Assembly: GCA_002690875.1 (NCBI GenBank)
Contig: NZGH01000041.1
Location: 1 to 22,882 of the forward strand
Direction: 5' to 3'
Source: Rickettsiales bacterium
GTDB lineage: Bacteria > Pseudomonadota > Alphaproteobacteria > TMED127
Length of the DNA: 22,882 nucleotides
Shown here: piece after piece, positions 7,139 to 15,354 of the stretch
How positions within the stretch are numbered: position 1 is the first letter of the stretch
Layout: the number at the start of each line of letters is the position of its first letter
Notes under the pieces: model-generated
The model's input: the letters and a program-made list of their open reading frames with translations, nothing else
Told to the model about the DNA's origin: nothing
Databases searched by the model: none
Translations under genes and position numbers: made by a program

Positions 7139-7447
7139 TTAGAAAATGCCAAGAAAGTTACCTTTTCTTGGAAAGGCTTTAGTTTTCGTAATTCGACAAA
7201 CTTTACCAGAGTTTTCAGAACAATGTCGTGTTGCCATGTTACTGGCTCCCCATTGACTGTCATTTGAACTACCAAATGAAACGCTACCGTCTGGTGAAGT
7301 GGCTTCTGCAAAAAAGAAATCACCGTTAGCTGATCTTTCTTGAATAAATTCTTCCCAAGTATAAGATCCATCTAATACAGTCGTACAAGAAAGTGTTAAA
7401 AAACAAATTAAAGTGTAAAAAAAGTTTTTTTTCATTTTATTATGCAT
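7139..7447 (-). CDS. Lipoprotein, short paralogue of the tandem pair
   Basis: This 102-residue protein has a lipobox at LTLSC (C21). From CTTVLDGSYTWEEFIQERS to HCSENSGKVCRIT it is clearly a duplicate of the neighbouring protein. After that it ends abruptly with RKGNFLGIF, lacking the Cys-containing C-terminal half of about 75 residues. The last codons lie in a stem-loop (7149-7171, 8-bp stem CCAAGAAA/TTTCTTGG). It could be a truncated copy left by a deletion between repeats, or a functional short form. An internal ATG at residue 5 (MKKNFF) is an equally good start, and no strong ribosome binding site separates them. Confidence 0.55.
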   Translation of the reverse strand: MHNKMKKNFFYTLICFLTLSCTTVLDGSYTWEEFIQERSANGDFFFAEATSPDGSVSFGSSNDSQWGASNMATRHCSENSGKVCRITKTKAFPRKGNFLGIF

Positions 7448-7589
7448 TCTGAAAGGTTATTAATTATTATTATACTATATATCAATAACAAATAATATTA
7501 ATGCTTTTAATATTTTTATTAAAAAATTAAATGGACATTCAAATTTATATTTTATTTGAAAAACTTATTTTAAGGATTATAGTTCAATA

Positions 7590-8105
7590 ATGAAAATTTC
7601 AGATAGACCAGAATTTAAGAGTAAAAAACCTCCATTAACTTTTACAGAAAACGAAACTGTTTTTAATGCTGTGAAGGCAATGAAGAATGATAACTTTGGA
7701 TCGGTTGTTATTACAGACAAAAACAATAAAGTTAAGGGTATTGTTACTGAAAGAGATTTACTTAAAAAGTTAATTCCAAATTCAATGAACCCTAAAACCA
7801 CTAAGCTAAAACAAATAATGACTTCACCCGTCAAAGTGGCGAAAAGAGATGACAACCTTCTCACATGGTTAAGGCAAATGTCTAACGAAAGATTTAGACA
7901 TGTACCAGTAGTTGATAAAGACGGTAAACTTATAAATGTAATGTCTCAGGGTGACTTTGTTTCGTACACGTGGCCTAATTTATTATATCAAGTAAAAGAA
8001 GTTGCAAAGGAAAACTACTTTAAAGCAAATCAAGTAGTATTAATTGTATTAAGTCTTTTAATTTATACAGTTGTCACAACTGTTCTTGCTATCAAATTAG
8101 TTTAG
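7590..8105 (+). CDS. CBS-domain protein with C-terminal membrane anchor
   Basis: This 171-residue protein contains a tandem pair of CBS domains. The first runs from about residue 16 (ENETVFNAVKAM...GSVVITD...GIVTERDLLKK). The second runs from about 75 (IMTSPVKVAK...RHVPVVDKDGKLINVMSQGDF). A C-terminal hydrophobic segment (about 148-169) would anchor it in the inner membrane with the CBS pair in the cytoplasm. CBS pairs usually bind adenine nucleotides and regulate a partner, but no partner gene is evident here. An AAGGAT ribosome binding site precedes the ATG. It converges with the CDF transporter gene. Confidence 0.82.
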   Translation: MKISDRPEFKSKKPPLTFTENETVFNAVKAMKNDNFGSVVITDKNNKVKGIVTERDLLKKLIPNSMNPKTTKLKQIMTSPVKVAKRDDNLLTWLRQMSNERFRHVPVVDKDGKLINVMSQGDFVSYTWPNLLYQVKEVAKENYFKANQVVLIVLSLLIYTVVTTVLAIKLV

Positions 8106-8135
8106 ATATAATTTTTAAACTGCTGATTTTACAAG

Positions 8136-8732
8136 CTAAAACTTGTCCTCAGTATTAGCAATTTGATATACTTTATAAGCAGCGTCAAAGTTTATTAAAA
8201 AAATTATTAATCCTGCAATTAAGTCTGGCCAAATTGATGCATAAATCATAGTAGTAACACCCGCGGTAATAATTACAAAATTTGCTAAAACATCGTTTCT
8301 TGCTGAAAAAAAAGCTGCTTTTACTAAACTTTTATTGTTATCTTTAAACTTCATTAGAATAATTGTACATGTAATATTTGTTAGTAATGCTCCAAACCCA
8401 ACCAGAGTTAACTTAAAAGCCTCAGGTGGGTATGGCCTAACTATTTGTTCCCATGCTGCCCATAATGCTGTTAAACCGGGTAAAAGAATAATAATAACTA
8501 ATATTTTACTTAATTTTGGTCTAAAGGTTGGGCTAATCAAAAAAGAAAATAAAATAAGAAGATTAACAAAAGTGTCCTCAAGAAAATCAATTGAATCTGC
8601 AAATAGTGAAACTGAATTAATCTTTACAGCAGCTAATAATTCAATAAAGAAATAAATAAGGTTTAATAATGCTACAATTAATAAAGTTCGTCTAAAATGA
8701 ATTATATCTGCAGATTTATTATTTTTACTCAA
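8136..8732 (-). CDS. Short CDF-type cation transporter
   Basis: This 198-residue protein has about six membrane segments and no C-terminal cytoplasmic domain. SVSLFADSIDFLEDT in the second membrane segment gives D49-x3-D53, matching the D-x3-D half of the CDF metal site. In the fifth, SARNDVLAN gives D147 but a Ser (143) four residues before it, where zinc transporters have His. A related short subfamily with a Cys/Ser-x-x-x-D version exists in proteobacteria, as I recall. It is expected to export or exchange a divalent cation. The gene starts 29 bases after the permease and lies in the same direction as zur, so a shared transcript is possible. Confidence 0.65.
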   Translation of the reverse strand: MSKNNKSADIIHFRRTLLIVALLNLIYFFIELLAAVKINSVSLFADSIDFLEDTFVNLLILFSFLISPTFRPKLSKILVIIILLPGLTALWAAWEQIVRPYPPEAFKLTLVGFGALLTNITCTIILMKFKDNNKSLVKAAFFSARNDVLANFVIITAGVTTMIYASIWPDLIAGLIIFLINFDAAYKVYQIANTEDKF

Positions 8733-8761
8733 AGCTTACTTCTAAAATTTCTTTTTTATTT

Positions 8762-10507
8762 TTAAGTTTTTAAAAAAATACTGTTTGTATTTAAACTGTA
8801 TTTTAATGAAGTTTTTGAAAATGGATCGCTAAAATTAAAAAAGTGAATAAAAATGAGAACAATCAATCCTGATAAGAAGAAATAATATAAAGTAGGTAAA
8901 ATTGTTATTCTCATTATAACTCCCTCTTTACCAAGTAATCCAACGGTAGCCGATGCTGCTACTACATTATGAATAGCTATCATATTTCCAGCTGCAGCTC
9001 CTACACTTTGTGCTGCAACCATTAAGGTTCCAGATAAGCCCAATAAATTGGCTGTTTCGAATTGAAATTGACTAAGCATTAAATTGCTTACAGTATTTGA
9101 ACCTGCAAGAAAGGCACCAATACCTCCAATTGTTGGTGCAAACATTGGGTAGATTTGGCCCATTACACTTGACATTCCCTGAGCCATAGCGATTGGCATA
9201 CTTACTAAATCCTTAGTATTTATTCCAGAATTTATCATTATTCTTACAAGCGGTACTGTAAAAATTAGTACAAAACCAGCACCTAAAATTGTTTTAAATG
9301 AATCTACAAAAGCTTTTGAGATCTCGGCGAAACTCATTTTATGTAAAATAAAAGTTACCAGACATACCATCATTAATATTCCTCCTGGTAAATATAAAAT
9401 TTGAAAACTGGCATTTATCTTTTCTTCATTAAGTATATTTATAAAATTAAAACTTACTGATTTAAGAAAATTCGTTAAGGGTTCATATGTTCTTGAAATT
9501 ATAAGTACTAAAGCTAAAAAAATATATGGAAACCAAGCTTTTAAAGCACTAATTTTTTTTTGTGTTTTTCCAAGTGGCATTTCAATTGCTCCTTTCCATG
9601 AAATTGGCCAATTAGAAGAGGAAGGAAAATTCCAAGAGTCCTTTGGTATTAAAAATTTTCTTTTAATAGCAAAGGTAACAATTGCGAGCCCAACTAACCC
9701 TCCAATTATAGAAGGAAATTCTGGGCCTAGAAAAATACCAGTGATAACATATGGTATTGTAAAACTAAATGCTGAAAAAATTGCAAAAGGAAATATTGAT
9801 ATACCTTCTAACCATGATTTATTTTTACCAAAAAACCTTGTCATTATTATAACTATAAATAAAGGCATAAAAGTTCCACAAATAGCATGAATAATCGCAA
9901 CATTAGAAACAATTAATGAAAAAAAGGATTGCCATTCAATACCTTTTTGAAGAAGTTCTTCTGTTAGTAAGACTTTATCTAACCCACCTTGCACACCTAC
10001 TATTAAAGGAGTTCCTACTGCTCCAAAAGATACTGGTGTAGATTGAATCATCATTCCAAAAACTACTGCAGCTAACGCTGGAAAACCAATTGCAACCATT
10101 AGTGGAGCAGCAACTGCAGCAGGTGTTCCAAATCCTGAAGCTCCTTCAATAAAACATCCAAATAACCATGCAATTAATATTACTTGAATACGTCTATCAT
10201 TAGTTATGTTTGAAAAGCCTTCACGAATTTTAGCAATTGCTCCTGAATATTTTAAGGTATTTAACAACATTATGGCACCAAAAATAATCCATAGAATTCC
10301 TATTGTAATGATTAGACCCTGAAGTGAAGATGCAAAAACTCTTGACCCACTCACACCCCACACAAAATTACTAATAGCGATTGTAATGAGTAAAACAATA
10401 GGCATCACAACTTTAGCTGGTATTCTGAAGCCAATTAATAAAATTCCAGCTGATAAAATTGGTGTGAAAGCTAAAACTGCTAAAAGTCCATCACTCATAA
10501 TCTTCAT
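8762..10507 (-). CDS. L-lactate/glycolate permease family protein (LctP type)
   Basis: This 581-residue protein has many hydrophobic segments and family hallmarks: the [11 protein letters not shown] segment, [18 protein letters not shown] near residues 118-135, the [12 protein letters not shown] motif, [15 protein letters not shown], and an [14 protein letters not shown] segment near the end. It is expected to carry lactate, glycolate or a similar 2-hydroxy acid with protons across the inner membrane. Its length is near the usual (about 550). Two ATG codons (10507 and, four residues in, 10498) compete for the start. It lies 26 bases downstream of the small secreted protein that follows zur. 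No lactate dehydrogenase gene is nearby. Confidence 0.88.
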   Translation of the reverse strand: MKIMSDGLLAVLAFTPILSAGILLIGFRIPAKVVMPIVLLITIAISNFVWGVSGSRVFASSLQGLIITIGILWIIFGAIMLLNTLKYSGAIAKIREGFSNITNDRRIQVILIAWLFGCFIEGASGFGTPAAVAAPLMVAIGFPALAAVVFGMMIQSTPVSFGAVGTPLIVGVQGGLDKVLLTEELLQKGIEWQSFFSLIVSNVAIIHAICGTFMPLFIVIIMTRFFGKNKSWLEGISIFPFAIFSAFSFTIPYVITGIFLGPEFPSIIGGLVGLAIVTFAIKRKFLIPKDSWNFPSSSNWPISWKGAIEMPLGKTQKKISALKAWFPYIFLALVLIISRTYEPLTNFLKSVSFNFINILNEEKINASFQILYLPGGILMMVCLVTFILHKMSFAEISKAFVDSFKTILGAGFVLIFTVPLVRIMINSGINTKDLVSMPIAMAQGMSSVMGQIYPMFAPTIGGIGAFLAGSNTVSNLMLSQFQFETANLLGLSGTLMVAAQSVGAAAGNMIAIHNVVAASATVGLLGKEGVIMRITILPTLYYFFLSGLIVLIFIHFFNFSDPFSKTSLKYSLNTNSIFLKT

Positions 10508-10533
10508 ATTTAGTAGACTTTATTTTACTATTA

Positions 10534-10785
10534 CTAATTTTTTGTTAAAGGTCTTTTTAAAGGACACCTGTCCAACCTTTTTAAGGTTATTTGCACTTGT
10601 CCTTTGATTGTATTATAAACACAAACTTTTTGGTCATTAATTTGGTAGGATTTAGTTAAACCCATACCCATAGGTCCAGCATGAGTCCTTTCATTATATA
10701 CTTGGTCTTTTAAATTCTTAGTTTTTTTTTCATCAATCGCATGAGAGCTTTTGAACATCAACAACAAACAAAAGACTAATTTCAT
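10534..10785 (-). CDS. Small secreted protein of unknown function downstream of zur
   Basis: The protein has 83 residues from ATG 10785 (MKLVFCLLLMFKSSHA), which gives a compact signal peptide of about 16 residues. A longer reading from 10806 would add seven residues and overlap the end of zur. The mature part has the pattern AGPMGMGLTKSYQIN..KVCVYNT...LDRCP, with two cysteines that could form a disulfide. I have an impression of similar small periplasmic proteins but no family name. It is located between zur and the permease and is probably co-transcribed. Confidence 0.55.
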   Translation of the reverse strand: MKLVFCLLLMFKSSHAIDEKKTKNLKDQVYNERTHAGPMGMGLTKSYQINDQKVCVYNTIKGQVQITLKRLDRCPLKRPLTKN

Positions 10786-10796
10786 GAAATTTTTAT

Positions 10797-11225
10797 TTAG
10801 GAACATTGGTTACATATACCGTTTATTTCTAAGTTCCATCTTAATGGTTTGAAGGTGTTTTTTTGTGTACTTTTTTTTAAAATTTTGGGCATATCATACA
10901 GGTTGGATTCAATTACTTTTCCACAGTCATCACAGATTAAAAACTGAGCACCAGTATGAGTATGATCATGACTGCACGCTGCATAAGCATTGAGACTTTC
11001 AATTCTATGAATAAAGTTATGTTTTTTCCAAAATTCAATAGCACGATAAGCGGTCGGAGGTTTAGGGTTTTTGATTTTATTAGCTAGTTTTTTTAAAATA
11101 TCATAAGCCTTAATTGGTTTTTCGCTAAGTGAAATTATTTTCAAAACTTCTAGCCTTGGTACTGTAAGTCTCCATTTATTTTTTTTGCAAATTTCAACGA
11201 TTTTTTCTTCTTTAAATATAAACAA
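10797..11225 (-). CDS. zur: Zinc uptake regulator, Fur family (Zur)
   Basis: This 142-residue protein has an N-terminal winged helix (about 1-80) with KPPTAYRAIEFW as recognition region, and the HRIESLNAYAAC motif that marks Zur rather than Fur. A dimerisation/metal domain follows, with H86, H88, H90, the pair C98-x-x-C101, and the final pair C138-x-x-C141 that builds the structural zinc site. Zur represses zinc-acquisition genes when zinc is plentiful. A Zur-type palindrome lies 39 bases upstream in the divergent promoter, indicating autoregulation together with the ABC/DUF3299 operon. A second palindrome at 5441 extends the local regulon. Confidence 0.88.
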   Translation of the reverse strand: MFIFKEEKIVEICKKNKWRLTVPRLEVLKIISLSEKPIKAYDILKKLANKIKNPKPPTAYRAIEFWKKHNFIHRIESLNAYAACSHDHTHTGAQFLICDDCGKVIESNLYDMPKILKKSTQKNTFKPLRWNLEINGICNQCS

Positions 11226-11263
11226 TTGGTTATCAACTCCTTTTAAATTGAAATAAAATTTAT

Positions 11264-11280
11264 ATGTAATATTATAACAT
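11264..11280. promoter_or_regulatory. Zur-type operator in the zur/ABC divergent promoter
   Basis: ATGTAATA-T-TATAACAT is an inverted repeat with one mismatch between half-sites, and it differs from the perfect site at 5441-5455 by one base in the shared core. It lies 39 bases from the zur start and 34 bases from the plus-strand operon start, just upstream of a -10 box, a suitable place for repression of both directions. Confidence 0.8.
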
Positions 11281-11287
11281 ACCTAAC

Positions 11288-11293
11288 TATAAT
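11288..11293 (+). promoter_or_regulatory. -10 box of the Zur-controlled ABC operon
   Basis: TATAAT is a perfect -10 hexamer. The bases at the -35 position fall inside the Zur-type palindrome (11264-11280), so bound Zur would block RNA polymerase. No good -35 consensus is visible. Confidence 0.5.
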
Positions 11294-11313
11294 TTCACAA
11301 TTTATAATAACTT

Positions 11314-11679
11314 ATGATTAAATTCTTGTCTTCATATTTATTACTGTTAAGTTGTCTCACACACTTTTTTTGTTGCGGAATACCTCTGATTTTAAGTCTA
11401 ACTTCTTTGTCAAGTATATTAGGTTTTTCAACTTTAGCTTTTTTGGACTTTCCTTGGTTTGAAGATATAGAAATACAATTTTTTTTAATTACAACATTTG
11501 TTTATATTTTATTAATTTTAACGCAATTTAATTCAAAAAGATTTAATTCTTCGAATGAAACGTTATTTAATCGATCTAGTCTAAATATAAAGGACAAATT
11601 AATAATGCGTAATATTTATATATCATCCTCTTTTTATTTTTTTAATTTATTATTTATTTTGACTGAATTATTCTTGTAA
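11314..11679 (+). CDS. Small membrane protein with HxxCC motif, first gene of the Zur-linked operon
   Basis: This 121-residue protein has about three to four hydrophobic segments. The first contains SCLTHFFCCGIPL, with C14, H17, C20 and C21 placed as in the metal-contacting segment of MerC/MerT-type proteins, though the overall match to a named family is weak. It has no signal for secretion. It starts 34 bases downstream of the Zur-type palindrome and 16 bases before the ABC ATPase gene, so it should be zinc-regulated and may help zinc pass the membrane. The function is inference from context. Confidence 0.55.
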   Translation: MIKFLSSYLLLLSCLTHFFCCGIPLILSLTSLSSILGFSTLAFLDFPWFEDIEIQFFLITTFVYILLILTQFNSKRFNSSNETLFNRSSLNIKDKLIMRNIYISSSFYFFNLLFILTELFL

Positions 11680-11695
11680 ATATTAAATTCAGTAA

Positions 11696-12328
11696 ATGTG
11701 TACAATGCTTTTTAAAATTAAAAATCTGGAATATCAAAAAAGTAATAAAAAAATTTTAAGTAACCTAAACTTTGATGTTGAAAAAGGCAAACACCTTTTA
11801 ATATTAGGGTCCTCTGGTTCTGGTAAAACATCTTTAATAAATATAATGTCTGGTTTATTAAAACCAACAAATGGTGAAATTTTCTTTAAAGAATATAAAT
11901 ATTCATTATTATTAGAGGAAGAATTTGACAAAATACGAGCAACTTATTTTGGCTTTATTTTCCAAAAATTACATTTAATCGGTCACTTAAATGTAAAACA
12001 AAACATTGATTTGATAAAAAATAAAATTGACTCCAATAAACTAGAAAAATTAATTCTAAGATTAGGGCTGACGCAAAAAAGCCAACAAATGGTTTCAGAA
12101 TTGAGTGTTGGTGAAGCTCAAAGAGTTGCTATTGCAAGGGGCCTTGCAAACAGCCCAAAAGTAATATTTGCTGACGAACCTACATCCTCTCTTGACGATT
12201 ATAACGCCCAAAAAGTGATAGAATTAATCTTAGATCAAACAAAACAAACAAATGCTACATTAATTGTTTCGACACATGATAAAAGAATAAAAAAATATTT
12301 TTCTAAAATAACTGAGATGTCCTTATGA
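11696..12328 (+). CDS. ABC transporter ATP-binding protein (LolD/MacB type)
   Basis: This 210-residue ATPase has a complete set of motifs: Walker A GSSGSGKTS (38-46), Q-loop Q90, signature LSVGEAQR (136-143), Walker B VIFADEPT (156-163) and switch H194. The sequence type (short, LSVGEAQRVAIARGL) is that of the LolD/MacB/FtsE group, which works with FtsX-like permeases. Its stop overlaps the permease start as ATGA, so the two subunits are translationally coupled. It would power the permease encoded next. The operon order of ATPase, FtsX-like permease and DUF3299 matches a Zur-controlled set I recall from Pseudomonas aeruginosa (PA4064-PA4066). Confidence 0.85.
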   Translation: MCTMLFKIKNLEYQKSNKKILSNLNFDVEKGKHLLILGSSGSGKTSLINIMSGLLKPTNGEIFFKEYKYSLLLEEEFDKIRATYFGFIFQKLHLIGHLNVKQNIDLIKNKIDSNKLEKLILRLGLTQKSQQMVSELSVGEAQRVAIARGLANSPKVIFADEPTSSLDDYNAQKVIELILDQTKQTNATLIVSTHDKRIKKYFSKITEMSL

Positions 12329-13698
12329 GTGATTTGAGCTTTGTTCTTTATTCATTAAAATATAGGTTTTTAAATAGTTTTTTATCAATAATGTTAACTG
12401 CTTTTGGGGTCTCTATAGCATTATTAATTTCACAATTTGGAAGTCACATACAAAATCGCATTAATCTTGACGGCAAAGGAATTGACATAGTAATTGGAGC
12501 TAAAGGAAGTCCATTACAACTAATTCTTTCATCAGTTTATCATATTGACATTCCAACAGGAAATATTTCTTATGATCAAGTAAAAAAAATAATGAAGAAT
12601 CCGCAAATTGAAAAATCAATCCCATTAGCATTGGGTGATAATTGGAGAGGATTTCGCATTGTTGGGACCACTACTGACTACATTAAACACTACGGCATTG
12701 ATTTAAGTAAAGGAAGATACTGGGATAAAAATTTTGAAGTTGTTGTTGGATCATCTGTTAATTTAGATATTAATGATGAATTTACGGGTGTCCATGGCCT
12801 TTTAGAAGACGGGCCCTCACACGATAATCACCAATATAATGTTGTAGGTATTTTAAAACCCTCTGGAACTGTAGTTGATAGATTAATTCTAACTTCTTTA
12901 AATTCAGTTTTGGATATTCATGGACTTGAAGAAATAGACTTATCTCTTAGAGAAATTCATGAAAATGATCACGATCATGAACATCATATAGAAGAACATA
13001 ATCATGAACATCACAAAGAAGAACATAACCATGAACATCATAAAGAAGAACATAACCATGAACATCATAAAGAAGTGCAATTAAATAAAGATAAAGATCA
13101 TCATAAACACTCTAAAGATGAAAAAAAAAATAATGAAAGTAATGGGTCAAGCTCATCAGATATCACATCTTTATTAATAAAAACTAAATCACCAATAGCT
13201 AATATAAATTTACCGCGATCAATAAATAGAGAAAGTTCATTGCAAGCTGCAAACCCTGCTCTTGAAATTAATCGTCTAACCTCAATATTTGGTCTTGGAT
13301 CAAAAAGCTTTGGTATACTTTCTATGGCCTTAATTCTGATTGCTTCGTTAAATATTTTTTCTGGTTTAGCAAGTAATTTAGAAAACCGAATGGGAGACTT
13401 AGCTGTTTTAAGAGCAATTGGTTACTCAAAAAAGAGAATTTTTAAAATAATTATTTTAGAGGGAATTCTTGTTGTTTTGATTGGTCTTTTTATAGGGATT
13501 TTAATAGGTATTTTGTTATTTAGTATCTTAACCCACAATATATCATCATTAAACACAAGCAACGCTTCATTAATTTTTAATTTGGATTTTATCCTAATAA
13601 TTTTATTTGTTTTTTTTGCAGGTTTAATTGCAGCAATATTTCCAGCTTATCGTGGATCTAAAATTAGTATTGCAAATCAACTTTCACGAACGATATAA
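12325..13698 (+). CDS. FtsX/MacB-like ABC permease with His-rich zinc-binding-like region
   Basis: This 457-residue protein has one N-terminal membrane segment (about 14-34), a large periplasmic domain, and a C-terminal FtsX domain with three segments (about 331-352, 379-402, 418-442). The coupling motif MGDLAVLRAIGYSKKRI sits between them. Residues about 212-270 hold a very unusual insert with some 20 histidines, built from nine-residue units HEHHKEEHN. Being in the periplasmic part, it could collect Zn(II) or another transition metal. The permease pairs with the ATPase upstream. MacB-type proteins usually move lipids or substrates within the envelope (mechanotransmission) rather than import small ions, so the exact transport direction is open. 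Confidence 0.85.
   Translation: MSDLSFVLYSLKYRFLNSFLSIMLTAFGVSIALLISQFGSHIQNRINLDGKGIDIVIGAKGSPLQLILSSVYHIDIPTGNISYDQVKKIMKNPQIEKSIPLALGDNWRGFRIVGTTTDYIKHYGIDLSKGRYWDKNFEVVVGSSVNLDINDEFTGVHGLLEDGPSHDNHQYNVVGILKPSGTVVDRLILTSLNSVLDIHGLEEIDLSLREIHENDHDHEHHIEEHNHEHHKEEHNHEHHKEEHNHEHHKEVQLNKDKDHHKHSKDEKKNNESNGSSSSDITSLLIKTKSPIANINLPRSINRESSLQAANPALEINRLTSIFGLGSKSFGILSMALILIASLNIFSGLASNLENRMGDLAVLRAIGYSKKRIFKIIILEGILVVLIGLFIGILIGILLFSILTHNISSLNTSNASLIFNLDFILIILFVFFAGLIAAIFPAYRGSKISIANQLSRTI
12976..13074 (+). repeat. 27-base tandem repeat encoding His-rich units
   Basis: Three full copies start at 12976, 13003 and 13030, followed by an 18-base partial copy at 13057-13074. Each encodes HEHHIEEHN or HEHHKEEHN. 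Copies three and four are identical over their shared 18 bases and the others differ by single bases, so the array is young and may change in copy number between strains. Confidence 0.92.
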
Positions 13699-13727
13699 TT
13701 ATATATTTAATTTTGATAAAAGTTTAA

Positions 13728-14324
13728 GTGTTTAATAAAATCAAAAAAAAGCAATTTTCATTTCATTTAGCTTTCCTTTTTGTAGTCTTAAGTTTTGTTA
13801 TCTTATGTTTCTTTAATTTTAAAGTTTACGCAAATAAAAATCTTTTAATTAATATTTTTTCTATAAATGAAACAAATGAAGATTTATACGATGAATTTAA
13901 CCTTCTTACGAATATTGATGATTTCGTCAAAGTACCAAAAGGAGGTATTCATTGGAAAGTCTTTGGTGAAACAATTATGAAAGAATACACTTTTTTTGAT
14001 AAAGAGGGAAACGAATGGACAGGAGTGCGTCCTGAATTCAAGGATCAAATTAAAAAGCTTGATAAAAAAAAAATTCTAATTCAAGGATTCATGTTTCCAC
14101 TTGAACAAAATGAAAAACAAAAACTTTTTCTGTTAGGTCCCTTTCCCGTAAGCTGTCCTTATCATCCTCATATTTCTGCAAACTTGATTATTGAGGTTCA
14201 TGCAAAAAATCCAATAGTTTTTTCTTACGATGCAGTAAATATTAAAGGGAAACTTGAGTTAGTTCCAAAAGATGATGATTATAATGTTTTTTTTCGCCTC
14301 AGAGATGCTCAACTCGCAAAATAG
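13728..14324 (+). CDS. DUF3299 exported protein of the Zur-linked ABC operon
   Basis: This 198-residue protein starts at GTG (13728). It has an N-terminal membrane segment or signal (about 13-35) and then a DUF3299-type domain: the W76-K-V-FG segment, IQGFMFPLE (119-126), FLLGPFPVSCPYHPH (134-148) and IKGKLELVPKDDD. C143, H146 and H148 are possible metal ligands. The family is uncharacterised and usually follows an FtsX-like permease. Here it lies 29 bases after one and probably works with it in the periplasm. It ends the operon, converging on the YdjM-like gene six bases away. Confidence 0.8.
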   Translation: MFNKIKKKQFSFHLAFLFVVLSFVILCFFNFKVYANKNLLINIFSINETNEDLYDEFNLLTNIDDFVKVPKGGIHWKVFGETIMKEYTFFDKEGNEWTGVRPEFKDQIKKLDKKKILIQGFMFPLEQNEKQKLFLLGPFPVSCPYHPHISANLIIEVHAKNPIVFSYDAVNIKGKLELVPKDDDYNVFFRLRDAQLAK

Positions 14325-14330
14325 ATTATT

Positions 14331-15338
14331 TTATTGAGTTAAGTCACCTCTCAACATTTTCCAAAATATTTGATAATGCTCATTTTTAAAATTTCTTAAT
14401 TTTTTAAAAGTAACATGTTTATTATTTTCAGAAGGGTTAATTTCTATTCCCCACAACGACATGTCGTCATCGGGAAGTGTTCCATACCTTAAGTCAGCTA
14501 TTATATTTTTAAAATCTGGATGTATATAAATAAAGTCTTGAGAGAAAAATGAAAATTTTCTTATATCATCTCTTTGTAATGAATCACTCAAAATCTCAGG
14601 AAAAACTGTTTCCTTATCTATAACTTTAACTTTTTTACCTTTTCTTATTTTTGGTATACCAAATGTGGGCATATAGACAGCGTCAACATAATAATATTTG
14701 TTATATTGATAAACACTTCTCCAAAGTATTACATTACCAATTGTCGGTTTTAAAAGATGTCTTTCTACCTTATGCCCTCTATCTTCAGCTATCTTTGAAA
14801 TTAGCTTTTCAACTTGTATATGTTTACTTAACCCAAAACCAAGATATAAAAATGAAAGACAAAGTCCTAACTTTGTAAAGTGACCGGATTGTAAAAAAAA
14901 AGATAAGATAAAAAAAAACAGGAGAATAAATGTGTAAATAGGATCAATTATTGAAATTATATTCCAGGAAATTCTAGATTCAGAAAATGGCCAAAAAAGA
15001 CTTGTACCATAACTTGTACATGAATCCAGAAAACCATGGCTTAAAAAACCAAGAGTGGTAAAAATAAAAATTGTTTTAAACTTTTTTTTTTGTTTAAAAA
15101 ATAAGTATAAAAAAAAAGATATTATAAGACCACCTACAGGTACGAATGCAAGGGAGTGAGAAAAATGTCTATGATATTCAATAAATAAAAGAGGATTGCT
15201 ATTAGATCTTATCAATATATCAATATCAGGAGCAACACCACCAATTAACCCACAAAATGAAGCAAATCTAATTTCTTTTTTTTTTGCAAAAGAACACGAA
15301 AATACTGCACCTAATAATCCTTGTGAAACTGGGTCCAT
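14331..15338 (-). CDS. Membrane-bound metal-dependent hydrolase (YdjM/DUF457 family)
   Basis: This 335-residue protein begins with MDPVSQGLLGAVFS, followed by GGVAPDIDIL, then EYHRHFSHSLAFVP, and later GFLSHGFLDSCTSYGTSLFWPFS. These conserved His/Asp motifs in hydrophobic segments are the hallmark of the YdjM-like family. The N-terminal half holds four to five membrane segments and the C-terminal part is soluble. The biochemical role is unsettled, and some members are damage-inducible and linked with membrane phospholipid turnover. It is 16 bases upstream of nothing obvious in its own direction and may be transcribed after the methyltransferase behind it. Confidence 0.82.
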   Translation of the reverse strand: MDPVSQGLLGAVFSCSFAKKKEIRFASFCGLIGGVAPDIDILIRSNSNPLLFIEYHRHFSHSLAFVPVGGLIISFFLYLFFKQKKKFKTIFIFTTLGFLSHGFLDSCTSYGTSLFWPFSESRISWNIISIIDPIYTFILLFFFILSFFLQSGHFTKLGLCLSFLYLGFGLSKHIQVEKLISKIAEDRGHKVERHLLKPTIGNVILWRSVYQYNKYYYVDAVYMPTFGIPKIRKGKKVKVIDKETVFPEILSDSLQRDDIRKFSFFSQDFIYIHPDFKNIIADLRYGTLPDDDMSLWGIEINPSENNKHVTFKKLRNFKNEHYQIFWKMLRGDLTQ

Positions 15339-15354
15339 AAAAATATTTTAAAAC

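Noticed and set aside
7102..7371. Minus-strand ORF overlapping the short lipoprotein
   Set aside because: It is an out-of-frame reading of the duplicated region. The parallel ORF in the other copy (6782-7060) has the same cause, so their similarity reflects the DNA duplication.
7441..7500. Possible Zur-type site upstream of the lipoprotein pair and CBS gene
   Set aside because: Only scattered half-sites (GGTTATT, AATAACA) occur, not in palindromic spacing.
8124..8148. ACAAG-CTAAAA-CTTGT inverted repeat between the CBS and CDF genes as a terminator
   Set aside because: The stem is only 5 bp and no T-run follows in either direction.
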